Part shown: positions 1-7,300 of the stretch, one piece after another | Layout: every line of letters starts with the position of its first letter | How positions within the stretch are numbered: position 1 is the first letter of the stretch | Source: Acidobacteriota bacterium | GTDB lineage: Bacteria; Acidobacteriota; Vicinamibacteria; Vicinamibacterales; JAFNAJ01 | Assembly: GCA_017860085.1 (NCBI GenBank) | Contig: JAFNAJ010000042.1 | Coordinates: 1-11,916, forward strand | Direction of reading: 5' to 3' | DNA length: 11,916 nucleotides | Made by a program: the position numbers and the translations under genes | Notes under the pieces: generated by a model | The model's database searches: none | The model's input: only the letters and a program-made list of their open reading frames with translations | What the model was told of the DNA's origin: nothing

Positions 1-745
1 CGGCGACGCGCCGCGCCAGCTCGTCCAGCTGCGCGTCGGTCAACACCGTTGCCCCCCCGAGCGCAGGACGTGGAGGCGCCACGGGTCGTGCCAGCGGCCG
101 CTCTCCCAACTCGTCGGCGAGCAGCGCGGAGAATGCGTCCGCGAGCACCCCGTCGTCGGCCGCGTCGCTCGGCAGCTCCGCCGCGGGCGCCTGGTCGAAC
201 TCGCGGGTATCACCCGAGTCCGGCCGTGGCGTCGGCACCGGCGCCCCCGCCAGCGCCTCATCCAGCCGATCCAGATAGTCGTCGAGCGACGTCGACATCT
301 CCGACCCTGGGCCCGGCTCGAACGGGTAGCCGTCGGCGGCCGCCGAGATGGAGGCGGGCTGGGCCTGCGATCGTGGCGCCTCGCCGAGCAACTGCCTCAC
401 CAGCGCAATCACCATGTGCGGCTCGAACGGTTTGGCGAGCACACCGTCGCACCCGACCGTGGCAGCGCGAGCCTCGTCGATCTGCTCGAAGGCTCCGGTC
501 ATCAGTACCACGGGGATGTGCGCGAGGTGCGGCGTGCCCTTGACGTGCGCCGCCACGGCATAGCCGTCCAACTCTGGCATGCTGACGTCGGCGAGCACGA
601 TGTCCGGCCGGTCCGTCTCGAGCCGGTCGACCGCCTGCCGCCCGTTCCCGACGGCGATCACCTGCATGCCCTCATCGGCGAACGTCAGTTCGATCACGCG
701 CTGGACGGTGACGCTGTCGTCGGCCAGCAGCAGCTTCTTGGCCAT
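1..745 (-). CDS. Response regulator, receiver (REC) domain with acidic/proline-rich tail; partial, C-terminus beyond window
   Basis: The ATG at 743-745 opens a frame that stays open to the left edge (248 codons visible). Residues 1-120 form a complete CheY-like receiver domain: the acidic pair Asp9-Asp10, phospho-acceptor Asp53 in LADVSMPELDG, Thr83 in VVLMTGAF and Lys105 in LAKPFEP. It should therefore be phosphorylated by a histidine kinase, but no kinase gene is in the window. Residues 121-230 are a Pro/Ala/Asp-rich, probably disordered linker with no recognisable DNA-binding domain. The visible end (LTDAQLDELARRV) looks like the start of an amphipathic helix. A GAGGGGG ribosome site (750-756) overlaps the TGA stop of the small mutase subunit upstream, so translation is probably coupled and the gene lies in the mutase operon. 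The output domain, if any, lies outside the window, so whether it acts on DNA, pili or protein partners is unknown. Confidence 0.9.
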   Translation of the reverse strand, partial: MAKKLLLADDSVTVQRVIELTFADEGMQVIAVGNGRQAVDRLETDRPDIVLADVSMPELDGYAVAAHVKGTPHLAHIPVVLMTGAFEQIDEARAATVGCDGVLAKPFEPHMVIALVRQLLGEAPRSQAQPASISAAADGYPFEPGPGSEMSTSLDDYLDRLDEALAGAPVPTPRPDSGDTREFDQAPAAELPSDAADDGVLADAFSALLADELGERPLARPVAPPRPALGGATVLTDAQLDELARRVA

Positions 746-749
746 GGAT

Positions 750-756
750 CCCCCTC
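750..756 (-). promoter_or_regulatory. Ribosome binding site of the response regulator, overlapping the upstream stop codon
   Basis: On the minus strand the sequence reads TGAGGGGGATCCATG. The stop codon of the mutase small subunit (757-755) shares its last two bases with a purine-rich Shine-Dalgarno run placed 4-5 nt before the ATG at 745. This arrangement supports co-translation of the two genes. Confidence 0.6.
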
Positions 757-1162
757 AGACGCGCTCCAGGCGCGGCTGGGCGTTCGCCTTGATGAAGTCG
801 ATGATCTCCTGCATCGGGCTGCCCGGCAGGAAGATGCCGGACACGCCGGCGGCCCGCAGCTTCGGGATGTCGACGTCGGGAATGATCCCGCCGACGACGA
901 CGAGGACGTGGTCGAGCCCTTTGTCACGCAGGAGCTCGACCACGCGAGGGCACACGTGCATGTGGGCGCCCGAGAGAATCGACAGCCCCACGACGTCGGC
1001 GTCCTCCTGCAGCGCGGCTGCGACGATCTGCTCGGGCGTCTGGCGCAGGCCGGTGTAGATGACCTCCATGCCGGCATCGCGCAGCGCGCGGGCGATGACC
1101 TTGGCGCCCCGGTCGTGGCCGTCCAGGCCAGGCTTGGCAACAATCACGCGGATCTTGTTCAT
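755..1162 (-). CDS. icmB: B12-binding small subunit of acyl-CoA mutase (isobutyryl-/methylmalonyl-CoA mutase family)
   Basis: A 135-residue cobalamin-binding domain with Rossmann-like fold that carries adenosylcobalamin for the large subunit encoded just upstream. The base-off/His-on motif is intact: Asp14-x-His16-x-x-Gly19 in [12 protein letters not shown], with His16 the expected lower cobalt ligand. It is followed by Ser61-x-Leu63 (GLSILSGAH) and the glycine pair Gly91-Gly92 (VVVGGIIP). Length and sequence match free-standing small subunits such as IcmB of streptomycetes (about 136 residues), and also archaeal-type methylmalonyl-CoA mutase small subunits, so this subunit alone does not reveal the substrate. 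I chose the ATG at 1162 because the product then begins [12 protein letters not shown] as in homologues. An in-frame GTG at 1210 would add 16 unconserved residues; neither start has a strong ribosome site. The gap to the large-subunit stop is 51 nt. Confidence 0.92.
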   Translation of the reverse strand: MNKIRVIVAKPGLDGHDRGAKVIARALRDAGMEVIYTGLRQTPEQIVAAALQEDADVVGLSILSGAHMHVCPRVVELLRDKGLDHVLVVVGGIIPDVDIPKLRAAGVSGIFLPGSPMQEIIDFIKANAQPRLERV

Positions 1163-1213
1163 CTGGGTTACCCGTGGCCGTTGGTCCGCCACCACTCGCG
1201 TGGCCGACACCCG

Positions 1214-2896
1214 TCAGATGACGGGCTCCTCCTCCCACTCGCCCCACACGTCACGCAGGGCGTCGCACATCTCGCCAACCGTGGCGTACGCCCGCACGCA
1301 CTCGAGCAGCGGCTCCATGGTGTTCCCTGTCCCCGCTGCCGTCTCCCGAAGCTGGTCGAGCGCGCGGCCGACGCGACCACCGTCGCGATCCCGTCGCACG
1401 CGGTCCAGGCGTGCCAACTGGCGCTCGGCCACCGACTCGTCGATGTAGAGGGTCGGGATCGGCTCTTCCCGGTCCGCGACGAAGTCGTTCACCCCGACGA
1501 TGACCTTGTCCTTCTTCTCGACCGCCTGCTGGAACTTGTACGCGCTCTCGGCGACCTCGCGCTGGGGATACCCGTGCTCGATCGCCGCCACCATCCCACC
1601 CATCCGGTCGATGGTCTCGAAGTAGCCGTACGCACCATCTCGCATGTCGCGCGTGAGCGACTCGACGTAGTAGGACCCACCGAGCGGATCCACGCTGCTG
1701 GTCACACCGCTCTCGTAGGCGATCACCTGCTGGGTCCGCAACGCGATGGTGACCGCCTCCTTCGTCGGCAGGGCCAGCGCCTCGTCCAACGAGTTCGTGT
1801 GCAGCGACTGCGTGCCCCCCAGCACGGCCGCCAGCGCCTGGATGGCCGTCCGCACAACGTTGTTGTAGGGCTGCTGCGCCGTCAGGGACACGCCCGCGGT
1901 CTGCGTGTGGAAGCGCAGCTTGAGCGACCGCTCGTCGCGAGCGCCAAACCGGTCGCGCATCACCTCGCTCCAGATGCGCCGCGCCGCGCGGTACTTCGCG
2001 ATCTCCTCGAAGAAATCGTTGTGCGCGTTGAAGAAGAACGAGATGCGCGGCACGAACCGGTCGACGTCGAGCCCAGCGTCGATGCCCCACTGGACGTACT
2101 CGATGCCGTCGCGCAACGTGAACGCCAGCTCCTGCAGCGCCGTCGCACCGGCCTCGCGGATGTGGTACCCACTCACCGAGATGGTGTTCCAGCGCGGCAC
2201 CTGGTCGGCGCAGAACGCAAAGACGTCGGTGATGAGGCGCATCGAGGGGCGCGGGGGGTAGATGTACTCCTTCTGGGCGATGAACTCCTTGAGGATGTCG
2301 TTCTGGATCGTGCCCGACAGCCGTCCCCAGTCGGCGCCCTGCTGCTCGGCCACGACGAGGTACATGGCGAAGATCATCGACGCCGGCGAGTTGATGGTCA
2401 TCGACGTCGTGACGTCGGCGAGCGAGATCCCGTCGAACAACCGCTCCATGTCGGCCAGCGAGCTGATGCTCACGCCGCACTTGCCGACCTCGCCAAGCGA
2501 CAAGGGATGGTCGGGGTCACGCCCCATCAACGTCGGCAGGTCGAACGCAACGCTGAGGCCTGTGCCACCTGCCTCCAGCAACTCCTTGTACCGCGCGTTG
2601 GTCTCCTCGGGCGTGCCGAACCCTGCGAACTGGCGCATGGTCCACAGCTTGCCCCGGTACCCCGTTTCGTGGATGCCGCGCGTGTACGGGAACCGGCCCG
2701 GATCGGCCAGGTTGGTCTCGTAGTCGAAGCCGGGCACATCGTCGGCCGTGTAGAGGCGACGCACGTCTCGACCCGATACCGTCGTGAACGGCCCGCTGCG
2801 TTCCGGAGCCTTCGCGAGGGCCGGCTCGAGGACGCGCGCCTCCCACCGGCCGCGGCCGGACGTCGTCGGGGGCGTGGCTGTCTTCATGCCGCTCAT
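1214..2896 (-). CDS. icmA: B12-dependent acyl-CoA mutase large subunit, methylmalonyl-CoA mutase family with isobutyryl-CoA mutase signature
   Basis: A 560-residue catalytic subunit (TIM barrel, no fused B12 domain) that rearranges the carbon skeleton of an acyl-CoA by a radical mechanism, with adenosylcobalamin supplied by the small subunit. Family landmarks: [10 protein letters not shown] (85-94), LSVAFDLPT (114-122), [11 protein letters not shown] (195-205), [10 protein letters not shown] (242-251, His245 equivalent to His244 of Propionibacterium methylmalonyl-CoA mutase), RFHTQTAG (328-335), [14 protein letters not shown] (360-373). The specificity positions read Phe90 (codon 2627-2629) and Gln208 (codon 2273-2275). 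Methylmalonyl-CoA mutase has Tyr89/Arg207 and isobutyryl-CoA mutase has Phe80/Gln198, so isobutyryl-CoA to n-butyryl-CoA is the better prediction. Ala117 differs from the Asp117 recalled for 2-hydroxyisobutyryl-CoA mutase. The start may be ATG 2896 (weak AAAGG 8 nt upstream) or ATG 2887 on a leaderless message. No MeaB-type GTPase chaperone gene is in the window. Automated pipelines would probably name it methylmalonyl-CoA mutase. Confidence 0.93.
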   Translation of the reverse strand: MSGMKTATPPTTSGRGRWEARVLEPALAKAPERSGPFTTVSGRDVRRLYTADDVPGFDYETNLADPGRFPYTRGIHETGYRGKLWTMRQFAGFGTPEETNARYKELLEAGGTGLSVAFDLPTLMGRDPDHPLSLGEVGKCGVSISSLADMERLFDGISLADVTTSMTINSPASMIFAMYLVVAEQQGADWGRLSGTIQNDILKEFIAQKEYIYPPRPSMRLITDVFAFCADQVPRWNTISVSGYHIREAGATALQELAFTLRDGIEYVQWGIDAGLDVDRFVPRISFFFNAHNDFFEEIAKYRAARRIWSEVMRDRFGARDERSLKLRFHTQTAGVSLTAQQPYNNVVRTAIQALAAVLGGTQSLHTNSLDEALALPTKEAVTIALRTQQVIAYESGVTSSVDPLGGSYYVESLTRDMRDGAYGYFETIDRMGGMVAAIEHGYPQREVAESAYKFQQAVEKKDKVIVGVNDFVADREEPIPTLYIDESVAERQLARLDRVRRDRDGGRVGRALDQLRETAAGTGNTMEPLLECVRAYATVGEMCDALRDVWGEWEEEPVI

Positions 2897-2900
2897 TATA
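2895..2900 (-). promoter_or_regulatory. Candidate -10 element (TATAAT) for the mutase operon
   Basis: A perfect consensus TATAAT on the minus strand overlaps the first ATG of the mutase gene (2896) in an otherwise very GC-rich region. Transcription would start about 7 nt further on, at 2888-2887, exactly at the second in-frame ATG (2887). No convincing -35 hexamer lies 16-18 nt upstream (2917-2924 reads roughly TCAAGG). Confidence 0.4.
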
Positions 2901-2919
2901 GAGGCCTTTGGGCCCCTCC

Positions 2920-2948
2920 TTGACTGCCCCAGCCCCCCGGGCTACGCT
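2920..2948 (+). promoter_or_regulatory. Sigma70-like promoter of glutamate dehydrogenase
   Basis: TTGACT at 2920-2925 is followed after exactly 17 nt by TACGCT at 2943-2948, on the plus strand. The -35 matches five of six consensus positions. The -10 keeps the key T-A-----T bases. Transcription would begin near 2955, leaving a leader of about 88 nt before the GTG at 3043. The promoter lies back to back with the candidate mutase -10 element, in the 146-nt divergent region. Confidence 0.6.
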
Positions 2949-2958
2949 GACGATGTTG

Positions 2959-3005
2959 CGTGGCCATCCCCCGGGCCACGGTGCCGCCGCCGAACGGTCT
3001 TCGGC
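2959..3005 (+). other. Two tandem hairpins in the glutamate dehydrogenase leader
   Basis: The first stem is 7 bp perfect (CGTGGCC 2959-2965 with GGCCACG 2974-2980) around an 8-nt loop. The second is 6 bp perfect (GCCGAA 2989-2994 with TTCGGC 3000-3005) around a 5-nt loop. Both fall inside the predicted untranslated leader and end 26 nt before the ribosome binding site. I recognise no known riboswitch class. Short GC stems arise easily by chance at this base composition. Confidence 0.3.
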
Positions 3006-3030
3006 CGGGCGATCCCTCCACTTCCCTTCC

Positions 3031-3035
3031 AGGAG
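3031..3035 (+). promoter_or_regulatory. Ribosome binding site deciding the GTG start of glutamate dehydrogenase
   Basis: AGGAG sits 7 nt before GTG 3043. It favours that codon over the in-frame TTG at 2908, which would add 45 residues of non-conserved sequence and would lie upstream of the predicted promoter. Confidence 0.75.
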
Positions 3036-3042
3036 CGCGTCT

Positions 3043-4329
3043 GTGAGCGCCAAACAGTTCAACTCATTCGAAATGGCCCAGCAGCAGTTCGACCGTGTGG
3101 CCGACCTGCTCGGGCTCGACCAACCGACGCGGGAGCTCTTGAGAGTCCCGTTGCGGGAGTACCAGTTCAGCATCCCGGTCCGGATGGACGACGGAACGGT
3201 GCGGGTCTTCAGAGGGTTCCGGGTGCAGCACAACGACGCCCGTGGGCCGTCGAAAGGTGGCATCCGCTTCCACCCGCTCGAGACGGTCGACACCGTCCGC
3301 GCCCTGGCCATGTGGATGACGTGGAAGTGCGCCGTGGTCGACATCCCGCTGGGCGGCGGCAAGGGCGGCGTGGTGTGCGACCCGCACAACCTCAGCCAGC
3401 GCGAGCAGGAGTCCATCTGCCGAGGCTGGGTGCGGCAGATGGCCCGCAACGTCGGCCCGGTGACTGACGTGCCGGCCCCGGACGTGATGACGACGCCGCA
3501 GCACATGGTGTGGATGGTCGACGAGTTCGAGACCATTCACGGCGGGCGCTACCCGGGGTTCATCACGGGCAAGCCCGTCGGCTTGGGCGGGTCGCTGGGA
3601 CGCACCGAAGCCACGGGCTACGGCGTCGTGTACACGATCCGTGAGGCGCTCAAGGAGCTCAACGTGAGCCCGGGCTCGACCTCGGCCAGCGTGCAGGGCT
3701 TCGGCAACGTCGCGCAGTACGCCGTGCGGCTCTATCGCCAGATCGGCGGGACGGTGGTCTGCGTGTCGTCGTGGGACCAGGCAGACCAGACGTCGTATAC
3801 CTTCCGCAAGGCCTCCGGGGTCGACCCCGACGAACTGGTCGGCATCACCGATCACTTCGGCGGCATCGACAAGCAGAAGGCCCGAGACCTCGGCTACGAA
3901 GTCCTCCCCGGCGAAGCCTGGATCGCGCAGGACGTCGACATCCTGATCCCGGCCGCCCTCGAGAACCAGGTCCGCGGCGACAACGTCGGCAAGGTGTCGT
4001 CGCACGTCAAGATCGTCGCGGAGGGCGCCAACGGCCCGACGACCCCCGAGGCCGACAAGGCGCTGCAGGCGCGCGGCATCTTCGTCATCCCCGACTTTCT
4101 GGCGAACGCCGGGGGCGTGACCTGCAGCTACTTCGAGCAGGTCCAGAGCAACATGAACTACTTCTGGGAGAAGGACGAGGTGCTCAGCAAGCTCGACACC
4201 AAGATGACGTCGGCTTTTGCCGCGGTCAGCGAACTGGCGCGCCGGCAGAAGCTGTTCTCCCGTGATGCCGCCTATGTCATCTCGATCAGCCGAGTGGCCA
4301 AGGCGTGCAGGGAAAGGGGTTGGGTGTAG
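3043..4329 (+). CDS. gdhA: Glutamate dehydrogenase (Glu/Leu/Phe/Val dehydrogenase family)
   Basis: A cytoplasmic 428-residue enzyme, the usual length, interconverting glutamate with 2-oxoglutarate plus ammonia. The catalytic set is complete by alignment to clostridial GDH: Lys71 in SKGGIRFHP (side-chain carboxylate), Lys95 in WKCAVVDIP, catalytic Lys107 in GGGKGG, Asp147 in DVPAPDV, and Ser362 in ANAGGVTCSYFE. Lys71 and Ser362 together favour glutamate over leucine or phenylalanine. The dinucleotide fold shows QGFGNVA (218-224). The end of its second strand reads VCVSSWDQAD instead of the common VSDS, so NAD versus NADP preference is unclear. Start GTG 3043 is set by AGGAG and by the conserved N-terminus. 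A sigma70-like promoter and a hairpin-containing leader precede it, and the ATP-grasp/nucleotidyltransferase gene follows 21 nt after the stop, probably in the same transcript. Confidence 0.95.
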   Translation: MSAKQFNSFEMAQQQFDRVADLLGLDQPTRELLRVPLREYQFSIPVRMDDGTVRVFRGFRVQHNDARGPSKGGIRFHPLETVDTVRALAMWMTWKCAVVDIPLGGGKGGVVCDPHNLSQREQESICRGWVRQMARNVGPVTDVPAPDVMTTPQHMVWMVDEFETIHGGRYPGFITGKPVGLGGSLGRTEATGYGVVYTIREALKELNVSPGSTSASVQGFGNVAQYAVRLYRQIGGTVVCVSSWDQADQTSYTFRKASGVDPDELVGITDHFGGIDKQKARDLGYEVLPGEAWIAQDVDILIPAALENQVRGDNVGKVSSHVKIVAEGANGPTTPEADKALQARGIFVIPDFLANAGGVTCSYFEQVQSNMNYFWEKDEVLSKLDTKMTSAFAAVSELARRQKLFSRDAAYVISISRVAKACRERGWV

Positions 4330-4350
4330 CGCGGGCGTCGTCCTCGAGCC

Positions 4351-7300
4351 ATGACCAGCGGTCAGTCACCCGCGCCGCTCGACAAGCTGCTCGAAACCCT
4401 CCAGGAGCGGGCCAAGGAACTCAACTGCCTGTATCGCGTCCATGAGCTGCTCGACCGGCCCGAGGCGTCCCTCGACGAGGTGTGCCGCGGGCTGGTCGAG
4501 ACGCTGCCTGCCGGGTGGCGGTACCCGGCCTCCTGCTGGGCGCGCGTGACGCTCGAGGGCGTCGTCTACGAGCCCCCGGGTCTCTCGGAGAGCCCCTGGG
4601 TGCAGCGCGCCACGGTCGTCGTCCAGGGCGAGGAGGTGGGAATCATCGAGGTCGGCTACGTCACGCAGATGCCGCGTGCCGACGAGGGTCCCTTCCTGAA
4701 GGAAGAGCGGAAGCTGATCGACACGATCGCCGAACGCCTCGCGCACTTCCTCATGCAGCGCAGGCTGCAGAACACGCTCCAGAACTGGCGGAGCTCACGC
4801 GACGGCCGCGGCGGCGAGACGCGTCCCGAGTGGTGGGTGATCGTCGACTTCCTGCGGAACACCGATCACCACCTGCTGATGCGGCTGTCGCGGCGGATGG
4901 TCAACCACCTCTGCTGGAACGGCGTCGAGGAGGCCCAGCAGCTGCTGCAGCGCTTCGCGCAGAGCCAGCGAGGCGACGACAGCGACCACTGGGAGGACAA
5001 CCGGCCGTTGCAGAAGCGCAGCCTCGACTCGCTGATGGCAGCGACCGAAGACGCGTTTCGCATCGCCGCGGCCAACCTCAGCCGTGACGAGATCGTCGGG
5101 TGCATCCAGCGCTGGATCAAGGATGACAAGTCGGGGTTCCTGATCGAGACCGTCGAGAACCAGGGCAGCTCGCTCTCCCAGATCGCCGATTCGATCGAGC
5201 GGTTCCATCAGATGGCGCTGGGCGACCGTGACCTGTCACGCACCATGCAGCTGGCCCTGCGCGCCTCGCTGATTCGCCGCTTCTTCACCGACGACCTCGA
5301 GTTCGTGCACCGTGCGAAGCGCTACGTCGAGGTCGACGACTTCTATCCGCTGATGCAGCGCGTCATCAGCCCGCCCGGGAGCCACGGCAAGCTCGGCGGC
5401 AAGAGCTCGGGCCTGTTCCTCGCCTGGCAGATCGTGAGAAAGTCGCCCGAGTACTCGGCAGCGCTGGGTGAGATCAAGGTGCCCCGGACGTTCTACCTGA
5501 CGTCCGACACGCTGCTCGACTTCATCGAGTTCAACAACCTCGAGGACGTCTACGACCGGAAGTACCTGGAACTCGACCAGATTCGCCGCGAGTACCCGCA
5601 CATCGTCCAGGTGTTCAAGAACTCGACGTTCTCGCCGCAGATCGTCAAGAGCCTCTCACTCGCGCTCGACGAGTTCGACACGCGTCCCCTCATCGTCCGC
5701 AGCTCCAGCCTGCTGGAAGACCGGGTCGGGTCGGCCTTCTCCGGCAAGTACAAGAGCCTGTTCCTCGCCAACCAGGGCAACAAGCGCGAGCGGCTGGCCG
5801 CGTTGATGGACGCCATCGCCGAGGTCTACGCGTCGGTCTTCAGCCCCGACCCGCTCGAGTACCGTGCCGAGCGCGGGCTCCTCGACGTGCACGAGGAGAT
5901 GGGCGTGATGATCCAGGAGGTGGTCGGGACGAGGGTCGGCCAGTACTACCTGCCCGCGTTTGCCGGCGTGGCCTTCAGCAACAACGAGTTCCGCTGGTCG
6001 GCGCGCATCCGCCGCGAAGACGGGTTGATCCGGCTGGTCCCCGGGCTCGGAACGCGCGCCGTCGATCGGCTGAGCGACGATTACCCCGTGCTGCTGGCGC
6101 CGGGCAAGCCTGGACTGCGGGCCAACGTCACGGCCGACGAGATCGTGCGGTACTCGCCGCGCAAGGTCGACGTCATCAACCTCGACAGGCAGACGTTCGA
6201 GACGGTGCCGATTGCCCAGTTGCTGCGCGAGTGCGGTGACGAATACCCGATCCCCGAGCAGGTCTTCTCGGTGTTCGATGGAGAACGCGTGCGGCGCGCG
6301 ATGGGACTCGAGCTCGACCCGTCCGCGGGAAACCTCGTCACCACGTTCGAGGGGCTCGCCGCCGACACGTCCTTCATGGCACGGATTCGGGCCCTGCTCA
6401 AGACCTTGCAGGAGAAGCTCGGCTACGCCGTGGACCTCGAGTTCGCGTGCGACGGCAAGGACTTCTACTTGCTGCAGTGCCGTCCGCAGTCGTTCGGCAC
6501 CGATGACGCGCCTGCCCAGATCCCGACCGACCTGCCGGCAGAACGCGTGCTCTTCTCCGTGAATCGATACGTGTCGAACGGCCGGGTGCCCGACGTGACG
6601 CACATCGTGTACGTGGATCCGGACCGGTACGCCGCGCTACCCGACCTCGAACGCCTTCGCGAAGTGGGGCGGGTGGTGGGCAAGCTGAACAAGCTGCTGC
6701 CCAAGCGGCAGTTCGTGCTCATGGGCCCGGGCCGCTGGGGCAGCCGCGGTGACATCAAGCTGGGCGTGAACGTCACGTACTCCGACATCAACAACGCGGC
6801 CCTCTTGATGGAGGTGGCGGCGCGCCGGGGCAGCTACGTCCCCGAGGTGTCGTTCGGGACGCACTTCTTCCAGGACCTGGTGGAGGCGGGCATCCGGTAT
6901 CTCCCCGTGTTCCCCGGTGAGCGGGATGTCGTCTTCAATGACGCCTTCTTGCGGTCGGCCCCGTCCGTGCTGACGGAGCTGGTCGGTGAGCACGCGCACT
7001 TGTCCGACGTCGTTCGGGTAATCGACGTGGCGGCCGTGAGCCCGGGCCTCGTGCTGCGGGTGCTGATGAATGGCGAGAGCGACCAGGCGGTCGGCTACTT
7101 CGCGCCGCCACAAGGCGATTCGCGCGGACCGGGTCGCCGGCGCGGCGCGGAATTCGCGCCCGAGGATCACTGGCGCTGGCGCCTTCGCATGGCCGAGCAG
7201 ATGGCCGCGCAGCTCGAGCCCGAGCGCTTCGGCGTGCGGGCGGTCTACGTGTTCGGAAGCACGAAGAACGCGACGGCCGGCCCGGGCAGCGACATCGACC

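Noticed and set aside
1163..1210. GTG start at 1210 for the mutase small subunit
   Set aside because: It adds 16 residues absent from homologues; the nearest AGGAGG is 17 nt away. ATG 1162 gives the usual N-terminus, although its own ribosome site is also weak.
416..2923. 835-codon open frame on the plus strand, antisense to the mutase operon
   Set aside because: It is a by-product of GC-rich codon usage opposite real genes. Its translation is rich in Arg, His, Val and Asp with no recognisable domain, and it spans three well-supported genes on the other strand.
2908..3042. N-terminal extension of glutamate dehydrogenase from a TTG codon
   Set aside because: The added residues are not conserved, the codon lies upstream of the predicted promoter, and GTG 3043 has a well-placed AGGAG.
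5656..6603. 315-codon minus-strand frame inside the ATP-grasp gene, with similar ones at 3064-4005 and 6637-7533
   Set aside because: All lie opposite strongly conserved protein domains, have compositionally biased translations and lack convincing ribosome sites.
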